A program made the translations under genes and the position numbers. The notes beneath the pieces are model-generated. The model saw nothing but the letters and a program-made list of their open reading frames with translations, did not search any database and was not told where the DNA came from. From the NCBI GenBank assembly GCA_947179485.1, contig CAMXBY010000030.1, positions 1 to 64,000 of the forward strand: a DNA stretch of 64,000 bases, written 5' to 3'. This document shows positions 23,690 to 35,835 of the stretch, in pieces (within the stretch, counting starts at the first letter, position 1; each line of letters opens with the position of its first letter). Origin of the DNA: Allacma fusca (lineage: Eukaryota; Arthropoda; Collembola; Symphypleona; Sminthuridae).

Positions 23690-24150
23690 TGCATCTAGCT
23701 ACTCTTAAGCGCGACATAAGCGGCTTAAATAATTTTGAACTCTCAAGAAAAATTGTTTTTAACAAGTGAAATGCAGTAAAATCTTGCCCTTATATGTATG
23801 TATGTGTAGGTTTTAAAACCGTATATATTCCATTAGGTAAATGATACGACTCAACGTAATCCCCATTCAATTTGCTGCCAACTAAGCTTTCCGAAAATAA
23901 TTGAGATCCGGAATCCGGACGATCCATGAAAAATTGAATATAAAAAATTCCTTATTCGACATATTTCTCGCTTTTCCTTTATTTGGGAAAACACCAACTT
24001 CGCTTAACCTTCTCGACTCTGTGCTCTCAAATATATATTGACCACGGTCAATGGAGTGATTTCTGGAAAAACTGCAACGAAATTTGCAGTTTCCTTGACC
24101 TCGATGAATTTCAACGGACGCAGAAGTGAGGTTTTTAATAATATATTCTG
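23690..24150 (+). repeat. mosaic block gamma, partial copy 3
   Basis: It matches 10690-11160 from CATAAGCGGCTTAAATAAT to GGACGCAGAAGTGAGG, with more differences and small indels than the 10 kb and 29 kb copies show to each other. It continues without the pogo-like insertion and so acts as the empty site for 11163. Confidence 0.65.
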
Positions 24151-24230
24151 ACGTCCAGTGGAGAAAGTTCTGGGGACTGGGTAGAGATGCATATTGATGA
24201 ATGCAAGTATTATTGCGAATCAAATCTTCA

Positions 24231-24436
24231 AGGCCGTATAATGTAATGTCATTGAAATGGAATCGGATTTCATCGGGATATCACTAAATTCTAATATCAA
24301 TACTGAAACTTACTTTCCAATTCCGATTAGAATTCCAATACCTAATTTTACATTATTTTCAATTCAGATGCCCAACCTAGTATTTTAAATTTTCGGATTC
24401 TTTTTCGATTCCGATTCGAATTCCGATCAACCCTGC
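24231..24436 (-). mobile_element. solo end of a hAT family (same family as 51413-52296)
   Basis: Read on the minus strand it starts CAGGGTTGATCGGAATTCG and continues with AATCGAAAAAGAATCCGAAA, aligned with the left 200 bases of the hAT at 51413. The right half of the element and the coding remnant are absent, so it is a truncated copy. Confidence 0.7.
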
Positions 24437-26040
24437 AAAATCAAAATGTTTACTTTTTGTAACAATGAGACTGCAAAAGTTACTGGTTTATCTTTTCTCA
24501 AAGCTAAATATAGCCAAGCTGCCCATTTAAAACAAATCTGCTGTAATATGCTTTTAAAAATTTGATTTCTTTAACAAAAGTCCTGGTTTTCTTCCACGTC
24601 TTTACGAGAGTTTTATCAAAAGTTTTGAGTAATTACAAATTAGGAAATATTTTGAACACACTTTGTGCAGAAAATGAGAGAATTTAAAGTTCCTTGACGT
24701 TTTACTTGCCTGGGTTTAGTGTGACTTTACGATTTTAAAACATAATTATGGTATTCGCAAATGCATAATTTACCAATTGACAAATGTGTAGCTTTGATAT
24801 TTTAGGATTGGTCCCGTCACTACGTAAATGTTAATATAAATTTTACTACCGCTTTCTAAATATACATTCGCTTGTAAAGGGGCACATACCATTGGTCAAC
24901 GAAGCAGAATTTCAAGATTTTGCCGTTGTGTTGCTTGTTAATTTTAAAAAAATGTGTCAAAATAGTGGCATCCCTTGCACACTGAGATGGCAATTGCGCT
25001 ATTAATTGTAAAGATATTGATATGCAATCCAGTAGTCTCTGAACGTTGTAATTCCCATTAAACATTTTCCTTGGATTTTGATATTGTCGAAATGTAGTAT
25101 TGTATTAAACCTTTTACTCACAACATTAAGTCCGCAGGATCAGGGAGAATATATACAATGGCGTCGAAGGAATAATATTTTCAAGTTTTGGTGTTTTATT
25201 TCGGCAAAATAAATTTTGCTTCAAAGATTCTCATTTTCAGGGTGTAATACTTGGTGTGACATGAATGTTCAAAATTGTTTTTAAATATCAAAAGCAAATT
25301 TAAACCAGCAAATGTATTTCCGTTGTCAAAGCCGACCAATTGTATCCAGCTGGACGTCATGACTGGACTTTGTTCGGACCGATTGATTTTATAAATTAAC
25401 GCTTTAAAATTGACACACTGGCCAAGGTTATTGCCTAAATAATTAACTTGATATATAACCTGGCATTTCCAGACAGAATATTTTGTGCGGCGTGAATGCT
25501 AAAACAATGTAGAAATATCTAGGCAACAATCATAATTAACAGTTGTTATGTGAACGTTGTGTGACAAACGAAGTTCCAGAAAATATTGTGACTTTGCACA
25601 ATTGTGATGGAGAAAATCTTCAAAAATCCTCAATTTTGCTCCTGGTGTTGATAATTATGACCCTATTCTGCCTCATTTGTTAAAACATGAAATTTTTAAA
25701 ATCTGGACTAGAATTTCTTGACCGTGGGGGAGTAATTACGCCGTACATTATAGAAACTAGTGGTGCAAAATGGATGTGAGATAGTAACTGATATTATTCG
25801 GGAATTAAATTGTAAATTATTTATTTTAAATTTGAAAAAATATTTAAAGAGCGATAGTTAAACATTAAAAATATAGATAATTTCGTTTATTTTATTTTAA
25901 ACAATTGTTTGTCGAAGAAATGAATCTTGGCACACAAATTTTTTTATGAGTACGTCACGTAACTCGAACCTAAGTCTAAAGCCAGTTATATACAATATAT
26001 TTGTTTTTACATAATTTTAAATTTAGTTACCCTGGAAAAA
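24437..26040 (+). repeat. mosaic with block alpha copy 2 and block eta
   Basis: Block alpha is at 24800-24990 (ATTGGTCCCGTCACTAC ... TAGTGGCATCCCTTGCAC). Block eta follows (25140-25860): AATGGCGTCGAAGGAAT, TGTGACATGAATGTT, TGTGCGGCGTGAATGCT, GTGGGGGAGTAATTACGCCG. The same order occurs at 35835-38170. No gene seen. Confidence 0.65.
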
Positions 26041-26058
26041 AATTCCAATTGGCGACAC

Positions 26059-27325
26059 AATTATCCCAGTCGGAAGAATATAAGCGCCCCAGTGTTGTAT
26101 TCGAAGCGCCTGTCATTTAGTGCTGTCCAGTCTTGAGTGAGAGTTTGAGACTGAGTGGCAAAACGTAAAGACTGACTCTTAAAAGACTGAGACTGACTTT
26201 AAAAAGAATGCGTTTATGAGACTGAGACTGAGTGAAACTGTTACATTTTGTAAAAAGACTGACTGAGACTGATAAAAAGACGCATGTATACAACGCGCGT
26301 ATACAATATTAAGCAATTTTAAAATTTCGCGCCATTATTAAAGGCCAAGGATGGAAATTAGCGCCATTTTGTATCCTTGGGGACTGAGTGGGAGTTTGAC
26401 CCAAGACTTTCCTCGGGACTGAGACTGAGTTGGACTGATATGCTTAGCATAAAGACTGACTGTAAGTAATACTGACTGTAAATAAAAGACTAAAAGACTG
26501 AGGCTGATAAACTTCAAGACTGGACAGCACTACTGTCATTTAAGTGTTCGCCGTAGCCGTGGAAGTAGCCCAACGTTAGGTTCTGATGGTATTGCAGCAG
26601 CGTCAGGCATATATGCCGTGCCACATCGCCGTTACAGCGTACATACATGAATAAAACAAGGCTGCCGCAACGTTCGAGAAGCAGTGTACATACGATAGTG
26701 CCCAGAAGTATGCTTAAAACATTCGAGCCTAGCGTATTTCAAAACGACTGCTGAACGATATTCACCAGTCATGCTCTGAAATGGTCCTTTCATACATTCT
26801 CATTCGGTTTCATATTGCACATGTTGAAGAGTAATCATGGCTGGAATAAATATTCGTCCAATATATAAATATAAGTCTACGGTTTGCCGTTGTGATTTTT
26901 GATCCCCAAAAACAAACTGGTAGTGCTTATTCCATAGATAACCTCTGATAACAAAACCTGTTATTGGCCCGATATTAATGGACCGGGATTGACAAAGCTG
27001 CTGACAAATTTCAACTCCTTGCCGAATACTTCCACATGGGCTCTACCCAGTTCGGGTAAAAGGAAACGCGCTTTACGGAAACGTGCTGAACGTCGCTTTG
27101 ACATCGCCGGTGTACAGGGGGGCGACATTGTATCTACATTGCATGTACCAAAGGGCGGCGTATATGCTGACGAGTAATGGTGGCCGCTGCAACCGTTTGG
27201 GCGAACAATCGCCCGGCACACACGCTTCTGACCCGCAGATTGTCCACGAGCTAACTACAGAGGCATGTCACGAGGCGTATGTTGCTTTGCTAGCGCCGTC
27301 GTAATTTCTTCCGACTGGGATAATT
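26059..27325. mobile_element. GC-richer element with perfect 20-bp inverted repeats
   Basis: AATTATCCCAGTCGGAAGAA at 26059-26078 is repeated exactly in inverted form at 27306-27325. If the element proper is TCCCAGTCGG ... CCGACTGGGA, both ends abut TA, which would fit a TA target duplication, but the inverted repeat itself extends outward so this is not proven. The interior (26541-27300) is much more GC-rich than the rest of the window. Short frames there match no family I know. It is split by the hAT at 26118-26532. Confidence 0.65.
26118..26532. mobile_element. non-autonomous hAT element, 415 bp
   Basis: Inverted ends TAGTGCTGTCCAGTCTTGA and TCAAGACTGGACAGCACTA (19 bp, perfect) are flanked by the exact 8-bp duplication CTGTCATT (26110-26117 and 26533-26540). 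The interior is built from GACTGA and GAGACT motifs and has no coding capacity. It is nested within the element at 26059-27325 and is therefore younger. Confidence 0.92.
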
Positions 27326-27329
27326 CATA

Positions 27330-28220
27330 ATAATTTACCAATTGAATTGTTTTCAATTTTATTTGCTCAAGATCCAGGTGGAAGCCACCCCAAATTTAAA
27401 GTTCCTTCCAAATTTTTCTAATGACCCTTTTTATAAGGTTAGGTGCAAAACAACTATTAGTCAAACCTTGTACTAAAATGTACAAATTTTTTGAGATAAT
27501 TTTCCAGTGTTTTCTAAATTTCTTGCGTTCAGAAATAACTGTAAGTCCACATCAATTGAACGTCTGTTAACGCCCACAATCCAATGCAGTGATGGAGATG
27601 TAGCAATCATAGAATTTACAAGACAACGAGGAGCAAGAAATACTTAACTAGGCTTAGATATACCAAATCATATCCGCTTGCAAGGCACCATTCAACTTCA
27701 GTCATATGCCATGCTTTATCCCATACATTTTCTTATGTACGTATAGCCAAACAGAAGGACACGGAACTTGACTTCACTATAAGTTTCTCAAAGGCACTGT
27801 CTTGATATAAAGTTATTTAACACAATTTTTAGCATCCGCTGACAATTTCAGGTGGCATCGCCATTAAGTGTAAAGAATTTGCAAAATTTGACTAATGAAT
27901 GTAAAATGAATTGAATCAAAACTTTAATTGTTCCGTCATTTGAAATCAATTTATACAAGTGGAAATATATTACTTCCCATTCTTAATAAGAACAACCCCA
28001 AAAATAATCAAAATCTCATTGCAGCATTTAGTATTGAGGGATAAAAATTTAAAATTGGTTCACACACAGAAAAGGGCGTAAAAATGTGTATCCCTTCTAA
28101 ACTTCTTCTCTAAGATATTCTTTTTAGGGGTCTCTTACAGCAATTACACTCAAATCCAAAAAATAGTTCGTATCCGCTGAACAAAACTCGTGTACGATTA
28201 AACAAAAAACAAAAGAAGCA
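27330..28220. other. AT-rich mosaic sequence
   Basis: 27470-27550 (GTACTAAAATGTACAAATTTTTTGAGAT to TTTCTTGCGTTCAGA) repeats at 31145-31205 and more loosely at 59700-59770. No gene is seen. Confidence 0.4.
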
Positions 28221-28224
28221 AAAA
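28220..28224 (-). terminator. RNA polymerase III T-tract
   Basis: Five Ts on the minus strand, four bases beyond the tRNA discriminator base, suit termination by RNA polymerase III. Confidence 0.7.
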
Positions 28225-28228
28225 TTAC

Positions 28229-28301
28229 TGCCCCGAGTGAGGCTCGAACTCACGACCTTCAGATTATGAGACTGACGCGCTGCCAACTGCGCCATCGAGG
28301 C
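28229..28301 (-). tRNA. trnM-CAU: elongator tRNA-Met (CAT)
   Basis: The 73-nt minus-strand sequence folds as a canonical cloverleaf. The acceptor stem GCCTCGA pairs with TCGGGGC (one T-G pair), the discriminator base is A (28229), and the anticodon CAT is at 28268-28266 in the loop CTCATAA. The internal A box (TGGCGCAGTTGG) and B box (GTTCGAGCC) are intact, there is no intron, and a T5 tract follows. The sequence agrees with metazoan elongator tRNA-Met. A minus-strand frame across it (28110-28295) is a translation of the tRNA, not a gene. It is an isolated single gene in repeat-rich DNA. Confidence 0.95.
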
Positions 28302-28309
28302 TTAGCTGG

Positions 28310-29680
28310 GAAGTGTAGTCTATTTTCTCGGAAATTTTCCAGGATTTACAATGTTTATCGTCTTATTTTCTAAACCAACATCGTCTCCCTTGTTTGAAAG
28401 GTGTGTGACCTGTGTTGTTTCAAACTGTCTGCAGCATATGCGTAATTTATTGTAAATTTAATTTACTTCAAAGTTCAATAGGTATATTTACTTTGATCGT
28501 CTCTAATTTTGAATGAATTGATTGTTCTAATTATCGAAATTTACATTACAATCTAAGACATTCTTCAAATTTTTAACACGCTTTTCTTTTTTCTGGACTA
28601 CTGGGAGACGAAATGTTATTGAACTCTGTACTGACAAAAATTAAAAACTTTTCAAACAAAGTGTTAATTTTCAAAATTGGTTTGAATTTACAAAACGAGT
28701 TTGTTGTTGAAAAATTTTGGCAGCAATTTTCCATGTAAGCGTTAAAATGTCAGCAAAAATTTCTCCCTGGAGCATATTAAACTCACGAGCTGTTAAAGAT
28801 GAATAGATTTAATCCCCTTTAATGGAAAAGTTTCTCATCACCTATACACTGAATTTGTAAACATATTGGAACATTTTAATAGACAAATTCGAAAAATCAG
28901 ATTTTTTTATATGCATTTGGAAAATTTATCTGGGATTAATTTATCCTTATAAGTGGGGGTGGGGACAGTAAGTCTCACATTATTTATTCTTGATGAAAAT
29001 AAATACTGAAATTTTAGTTGAAAAGCTGGTGAACCTGAATATCCCGCCCAAATTTTAAATAGGATTTTGAGATTTGGGTTGAAATGAGTTTAGGTTTTAA
29101 AAATATTATTTATTAAGGATTTAAATCGAGTTTTGCATTTCTTTCGCAAATTATAAAACACTCGAACAGATAAGCATTTGTTTTAATGTATTTTTATTCA
29201 TAAAAACTTATGCACTTGTGTATTTGCCTACTACGGACGGAAGTTTGGCTTCAATAATCCTTCTAATATGAAACTCTATACCTTTGTATGTATGGATACA
29301 TCTGGCTTAATAGGAAAAACGTTTCGTAAAAACATTCGATCGAAACATTTCGGTAAAGCAAGGAGTTGTTACGGAGTTGTTATCATCAGATTTTTCATTC
29401 CTTTTGAGATTAAAAGTAAATCGGGAAAATTTAATATTAAAATTTGAAGTTGTTCTTACAGGCTTACTCCAAACATGAAACTTGCGAAATAGTTTTGAAT
29501 TCCTCTCCTCATTTCTGGAGGTCATTGTGGAAACCCTGCCAACACATGCGCATACTTGATTGCGTCCCTGTAGAGTACCCAAGGATAAATTTCACATGTT
29601 CGGACTGTACTTAGTTCTATAATATTGTACTAGTTTAGTTTGTACTTTTGTATTGTTTTTGCGTCTCAATTTGCTATCTC
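28310..29680. repeat. repeat mosaic, no gene
   Basis: 28375-28530 is a copy of block epsilon (AACATCGTCTCCCTTG, CTGCAGCATATGCGTAATTTATT), also at 48172/49150 and 59930. 28580-28800 (ACTGGGAGACGAAATG, ACAAAACGAGTTTGTTGTT) matches 31480-31640. 29290-29350 matches 46080-46140 in inverted orientation. Confidence 0.5.
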
Positions 29681-30545
29681 ATTTTGGAAACAATTAGGCT
29701 ACGATGATAATTAACTATTTGTTATATGTGACTGTCTTGGGCTGTAAATGAAGATCTCATCTTTAAGAATTATTCCAATTGGCCTCGAAAATTATCATTT
29801 GAAGGAGTTGATTTTCCTGAAACGTTTTGCGTTGAAATGTTATCTTGATATCATGGCGTTATACAAACTTGTTGATTTTCCTCCTAGATACTATTTTCCC
29901 TGTTTCATATATAAAATTGATTTTTTCATGAAATTGTGAATTTATCACAAAATAAATATTATATATATAAAATTTGTACAATTGTGTGACGCTTCCTTTG
30001 GGAGAAACATATTTTCAAATGTTGAACACAAATGTTGTTACTTGTAGTCAGAAATTTTTTCAGTGCATTTTATTTGAAATTTTTGCAATGTGTTCAAAAC
30101 CAAATGTTTGCGTGATTTTCCTCTGCATGTAGCTTTTCGTAAGCGTCACATAAGCGGCTGAAATAATTATAAATTCTCAGAAAAAATTGTTTTTAAAAAG
30201 TGTCACACAGTAAAAACGTGTCCTTATATTTGTTGGTTTAACACGTATTTGTTCCCTTGGGTAAATGATACTAGACTCAAATGGATCCCCTTTAATTTTT
30301 CTGCCAACTACACTTTCGGGAAAAAATTGAGATCAGGACTGTCCATGGAAATTTAAATATCAGAAATTACACCATTCGACTACTTTCTCGCTCTTGCTCT
30401 TGAACCTCAAAAAATTAAATTAATATTTTGGAAAACATCAACTTTGATCGGCCTCGACTCTGCAAGCTCATATATTGTCCCAGGTCAATGGAGTGAATTC
30501 TGGGAGATCTGCAACGAAATTTGCACTTTCCTTGACCTCGGTTGT
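29680..30545 (+). repeat. mosaic block gamma, copy 2
   Basis: It is nearly the same as 10220-11110, including ATTCCAATTGGCCTC, CATGGCGTTATACAAACTTG and GGAGATCTGCAACGAAATT. The shared frame of copy 1 is broken here after 63 codons. Copies 1 and 2 are the most similar pair of large blocks in the window, which suggests a comparatively recent duplication. Confidence 0.7.
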
Positions 30546-31056
30546 AAGAAATGTGTATTTCTCACAAACATGCCACATATAAATCAGCTGTACTTTCTAT
30601 TTCTGACAATCTTTGAAGAAATTTCTGAGGGATTTCCAGTGAGCTATGTAGGGGATCTTTACCTCAAGAATTGAGACTACAAACCTTAATAATTGTAAAA
30701 AACAAGCAAATATTTAGTCCAGAGGTATCAAACTGAGGAAGATACAAAAAACAAATGATCAAAAAATTATATTTTTGGCATTTTTTATTTCCAGCATCAC
30801 TTACAAGTAACCCTCGCCCCATGCCCACTTGGGATCGGAATGAAATAGCTTAGATACCTGGCTCAATTTCCCATCTCGCCCTGGTTTGCGCGGGAAATCG
30901 CGCAGAAGTTTTAAATTCTAATTCATGAACACCGGGTCCTAAATTTTCGAATGTTAAGTCCCATAAGAAATTTACATTTTCGATGCTATTTTATATGAAT
31001 GCGACATATATGACATGCATTCATCATACGTGGTTCTAGCTACCTCTTGACCTTAG
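30546..31056. other. unassigned stretch
   Basis: After block gamma ends I see no gene and no match. A somewhat GC-richer patch lies at 30800-30950. Confidence 0.35.
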
Positions 31057-31134
31057 ATTGACCAATATTGGTCACAATTAGTTTTTTGGCCTCATATTAG
31101 TTAATATTGGTCACAATTAGGTGTTTGGCCTCAT
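31057..31134 (+). repeat. two tandem 39-bp units with a 14-bp palindrome
   Basis: The units at 31057-31095 and 31096-31134 both end GGCCTCAT and share AATATTGGTCACAATTAG. The first contains the perfect palindrome GACCAATATTGGTC. Length, start (ATTGACC), the central GTCAC and the end (CCTCAT) align with the 39-bp units at 1637 and 7287. Confidence 0.75.
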
Positions 31135-31139
31135 ATTGA

Positions 31140-33440
31140 TTATACTCCGTACTAAAATGTACACATTTTTTGAGATGATTTTGTAAATTTCTTGCGTTCA
31201 GAGAAAATTGCAATTCTGTGAACGTCTGGTATTGTTGAGGCTTGCTTTCTAGGAGTACAGCGTATCTCCAATCCGAAACTAATGTTAGAGGAAATTATTA
31301 AGAACCTACCCCGATAAAACAAAAGATAAACTTAAATCAGAAAATTATAAACCCAAATACTGCGAAGTAAGTTTTTTGTAAAAAAGCTTCAGTTCCAAAA
31401 CAAATCAATTTCGAAAATGTCCCAAAGAATTTGCTATCAAAGGGAAATTTAATTTTTTGTATGACGATTTCCATTCTCCTGGTCTAATGGGAGACGAAAT
31501 GATATGGAACCATGGACTGGCAATTACAAACTTCAAAATAGATGATTATTTTCAGATTGGTTTTGAATTTACAAAACGAGTTCTTTGTTAAAAAGATTTT
31601 GACAACCATTTATCATGTAAGCTTTACAATTTCATCAAAATTTCTTCAGCAAGCATTTCATCGTTGAAGGGGAGCCAAATGACAAGTCATTTCCTAAATT
31701 ATGCTCACGTGAACCAAATTTGTCCTTCTGCAATGACGATTTTCAGACCAACTATCTTTTCCAATTTTGGCACGTCCACAGAGAACAGTCATCTGGCGTG
31801 GAAGTTATAGAATTTAAAATATGTCATATCTTATTGTTGTCTCTCAACGAATATCGTCTTTTTCATCAAATTTTTACCGGCAGGGTAGTGGAATTTAGGA
31901 CACTTTGATTTCAATCAAGATCCGAAATCTGTTTCTTTTTAAAATTTAAACACCAGATGACAGAAAATTAATTCTGTAAATGTGTTTGCAAAAAGGTCTT
32001 CGGATTAATTCATCCTGAGTGTAGGGGGCAAATCTCAGATTATTTGATCGGGGTGAGAAACATCTGGAAATTTTATTCGAAAATTGGGCGAGTTTGAATA
32101 TCCCGCGGGATAATAATACGTTTTTGAGATTTTTTGCTGAAATGATTGTAGTCTTTGAAATTATTATTTATTAACGATTTAAATGAAGTTTTGTAATTCT
32201 TAAACAAATTATTTAATATTATTTTCCCAGTATTTGCTACAATTGCATAAATTCCTTGTGAGCTATTCCTCAAGTTACAAATCAATGTTTGTAGCGACAT
32301 TGTTTTGGGGGAACTTAGGAAGAAAGTTGGATTTTGCAAAATCTTAGTAGAATCAATATGCTGGCAGATGTACCAAGAAGCTATTCCGGACGGAAATTAT
32401 GTTATTTATGAGTCGCTACATTTCAGGAAGTAAATGAGAAAGTTCCAGTCACATGTGGACATTTTTGTAGTTATTGATGCGGAACAGGATATTTACGTTT
32501 GTATGATCTGCATTGTATTTATATTGCTTCAAAATACTTGTTCACAAAAACCAATGACGTTTGCCAATTATTTCTCTGATTTGCTAAGGGTTTTAAAACA
32601 TTCCTAATTAAAAATCCTATTGATTTGGGAGATATGATTCTGAGTTCGTCATAAAATAATTGGGCCACAAATATATCTTCAACTTTTCACTTCACCCCGT
32701 GGGGATTTTCAGAGCTATACAAAATACTTGGTCTATGTCTCGAAGATACATTAGAGACAAAGTAAAAGTAGGTGTTTTAACTTAACTGTGCTTAATATTT
32801 AAAGTAAATTTTCCCACAAATATAGCAAATGAATTGAATTATTCTTGCCATTCTAGTTTTTAATTGACAAATAGTATTATCCCTTTCAAAGGGTTATTAA
32901 CGCTTGAGCAATTTTTGCTGTTGACTACATTATTTTAAAAATGCCCGTTACACCAGTATAATAAACCGATGTGTTTAATAGCAGTGACCACGTAAAGCAT
33001 GCAAGTTTCCCATTAGAATGTCTTGTATGGCGTTAGTGTTAAAGTATTTAAAAAATTTCCAGGGGACAATTATAACTAGCCATTTTTCAATTATAAATAA
33101 AACCCCCAGCAATACATTTCATTTCTAATATTTTCACGGTAATTGTCATTTACTGTTGGATTCTAGGGAATCTGGTGCAACTAGAGCACGATAATTTTTT
33201 TCGACGTATTTGTCAACACATATGTTTTTATTTTACATTTTTTTTAAATTTTAACGTAAGTCCAAGTTTTGTATATACAGCCCAGAAATGTCGTTCTTAA
33301 GTGTTACTAACATATCCGAACAGAAGCCCTAGTTTGGGAGGACTTAACGATTTTAAAAGAGGATGGTTCCCGTAAGCATAACATTCGCACATTGGTTTTC
33401 AAAATGGTACTGAATTTTCAAACATATGTTTAGCTTTGTT
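31140..33440 (+). repeat. repeat mosaic, no gene
   Basis: 31480-31640 matches 28600-28800. 31775-31900 (CTGGCGTGGAAGTTATAGAA) matches 33755-33870. 32040-32300 matches 33990-34230. A block beta copy is at 32557-32715. The stretch from 32700 to 33300 (TGTATGGCGTTAGTGTT, GTATTTGTCAACACAT) matches 61975-62475 and 63195-63300. Confidence 0.55.
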
Positions 33441-35835
33441 TTTTTAGGATTGGGCCGTTATCAATTAAATTTAATATAAATTTTACTACCGCTTTCTAAA
33501 TCTGCATTGGATTTTAAAGGGACATGCACCTTTGGACACGATACAAAATTTGAAGATTTTGCCAAAACTCGGCTGTGTAATTTGTAAATTTTTTTAAATA
33601 AAGTATCAAAATATTGCCATCCCTTGAAAACTGAGACGGCATTGATTCTTTGCACTATGGCGCATGCATTTATACTATGGAATATTTTTCCTCTTCAGCC
33701 AGTGGAGAGTCGAACTTTTTGAACCAGAGCCCGTTACATCCACACAGAACAGTCACCTGGCGTGGAAGCTATAGAATTTAAAACATGTCATATCTTATTG
33801 TTATCTCTCAATCAATATCGCCTTTTGTATCAAACGTTCACCGGCTAGCAGCGGGATTTATGTCACTTTGATACCAATCAAGATCGGAAATATAATTCTT
33901 TGTTGGAGTTTCCGCATGGCACAAACAAATATTTTTTTAAAATGTATTTCGAAAAATCATCTCGGATTAATTTATCTTGAGTGTGGGGGAAGGGACCGTC
34001 TCAGATTATTTGTTCTTGGTATGAAAAATATTAATATTTTAGTCGAAAAATTATTGAACCGCCTAAATTTTGATTAAGCTCGAGAAATTTTAGTAAAATG
34101 ATTATTGCTTTAACCATTATTTATTAACGATTTAAATCAAGTTTTGTAATTATTATACAAATTATTTAGTACTATTTTCCTAGTATCCCTTACAATTGCT
34201 TAAATTCCTTCTGAAGTATTTCTGAAGTTACAAATTAATGTTTGTTGCGAATGTGTTTTAGGGAAATTTGTGAAGAAATTAAAAACGTTTTTTTCGTTTT
34301 AAGGGATTTTTGCAAAATCCTTGTACAATGCCCGACATACGAATTTAGTTAATCCGGACAGAAATTATGCGCACCATTAATGAGTCATTAAATTTCAGCA
34401 AATAAATGTGCAGACTCCAGTCACATCTGGTCAATCCAATATATTTTGCTAGTTATTTGATTGTTTTAAAATATAGTTCTGATTTAAATTTTTGCACGGA
34501 TCTTTTTGAAAAACAATTTGAACATTAATGTCGCATAAGATATTTATGCATGAATTGTATTTTATTCAAACTGCTTTAGAATATTTATGTTCATAAAAAA
34601 CATTGACATGTCCATCCTTCCATCATGTAAGTTTGCTCACTGTTGTTGGGCTGCTGTGCCCGAACACCCACTGGAAAACATTCCAGCAGATTGTGTGTAA
34701 ATTGGTGTGTATTTGAATTTCATGTTATAGTAAATAAAGCTGAAGTTGCTGGAGGACAATTAAAACGAGCAGACACGATGTTTCAGTTCGTACCTATTTG
34801 TTTTATTTTGCATTTCCAACAAAATAAGTGCCGCTTGTCAATAGTTGGGTTTAGCATGGACAAAACAATCTGGCTTTTATATTCTTATTATAACCAAGTA
34901 CTTCAAATTTCGGCGTTGCTGATTTGAAATATTTTAAGCGCAGCGTTGCATACGTAAGAATAGTTTTAAAATCTTTTAATATTTGCTCTAATTTTTTTTC
35001 AGATTAGGATGCGAATGAAATAGTTTGTTCTCACATCTGTTATAAGCTCGGAAAATATTTTATGCAACGTGTAAATTCAGCGTTCTGATGAAGTGGGATT
35101 TCACTTCCTTTGTAATAGGTTGAGTTCACACCTGACTCTCGAAACAGGTTTCCAGGAGTACTGTAGTATCTAGAAACTCTTTACAAACCCTTGTTTTCAT
35201 TTTTCGACGAAATATAAGACCATTGAGCGCGACACTTATTATTTTGGAATATTTTAAAAATCATATATTTCTTAAACGAAAATATTTTCATATCTGACCA
35301 AACATACACCTCAAAATTTGTTTCTCATACAGTACGAAAATATTTTGAGTGGCGTGGGAACTTGGCAAGTTCGTAATAATTTTTAGAAAATTTATTTCTC
35401 CAATTCGCTAATGAATAAAATTAATCCTAATTAAAAATCATATTAATTTGACAGATTTAATTGTGAACCATCACGGAATAGCGGTTCAAAATTATGTTCG
35501 ATTATTCACTGCAACCCAGCGGGTAAACATTTTAAATTAAGGATCAAGAGATTTTCAAATTATTTCAAAAAGCTAAGTACCGTTCAGTAACAAGTTCCGT
35601 AACAATTAGTCTTGAAAGCCCATCAGTAGTGTTTATCTTTGCTTTAAAAAAACAATTTGTATTCTCAGCAACTCTTGGCTTTTGAAAATTTGATTTAAAA
35701 TTTCTTGACATTTAAGTTGCTCGGGTTTGGGGGACTGAACGATTTTAAAGAACATGGTATTAGCTAGTGCAAAATTTGTAAATTTATTTTCGAAATGGTG
35801 CTAAATTTTCAAACATATGTGTAACATTGTGTTAT
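33440..35835 (+). repeat. block alpha copy 3 and further mosaic
   Basis: Block alpha at 33440-33640 carries the uninterrupted GGGACATGCACCTTTGG target used by the hAT at 8789. 34725-34810 (GTAAATAAAGCTGAAGTTGCTGG to CACGATGTTTCAG) recurs at 39630-39715 and 47335-47420. A beta-like copy is at 35350-35600, with a box GAGTGGCGTGGGAACTT. No gene seen. Confidence 0.55.

Noticed and set aside
28110..28295. 61-codon minus-strand frame overlapping the tRNA
   Set aside because: Its first 22 residues are a translation of the tRNA-Met gene, a well-known false protein.
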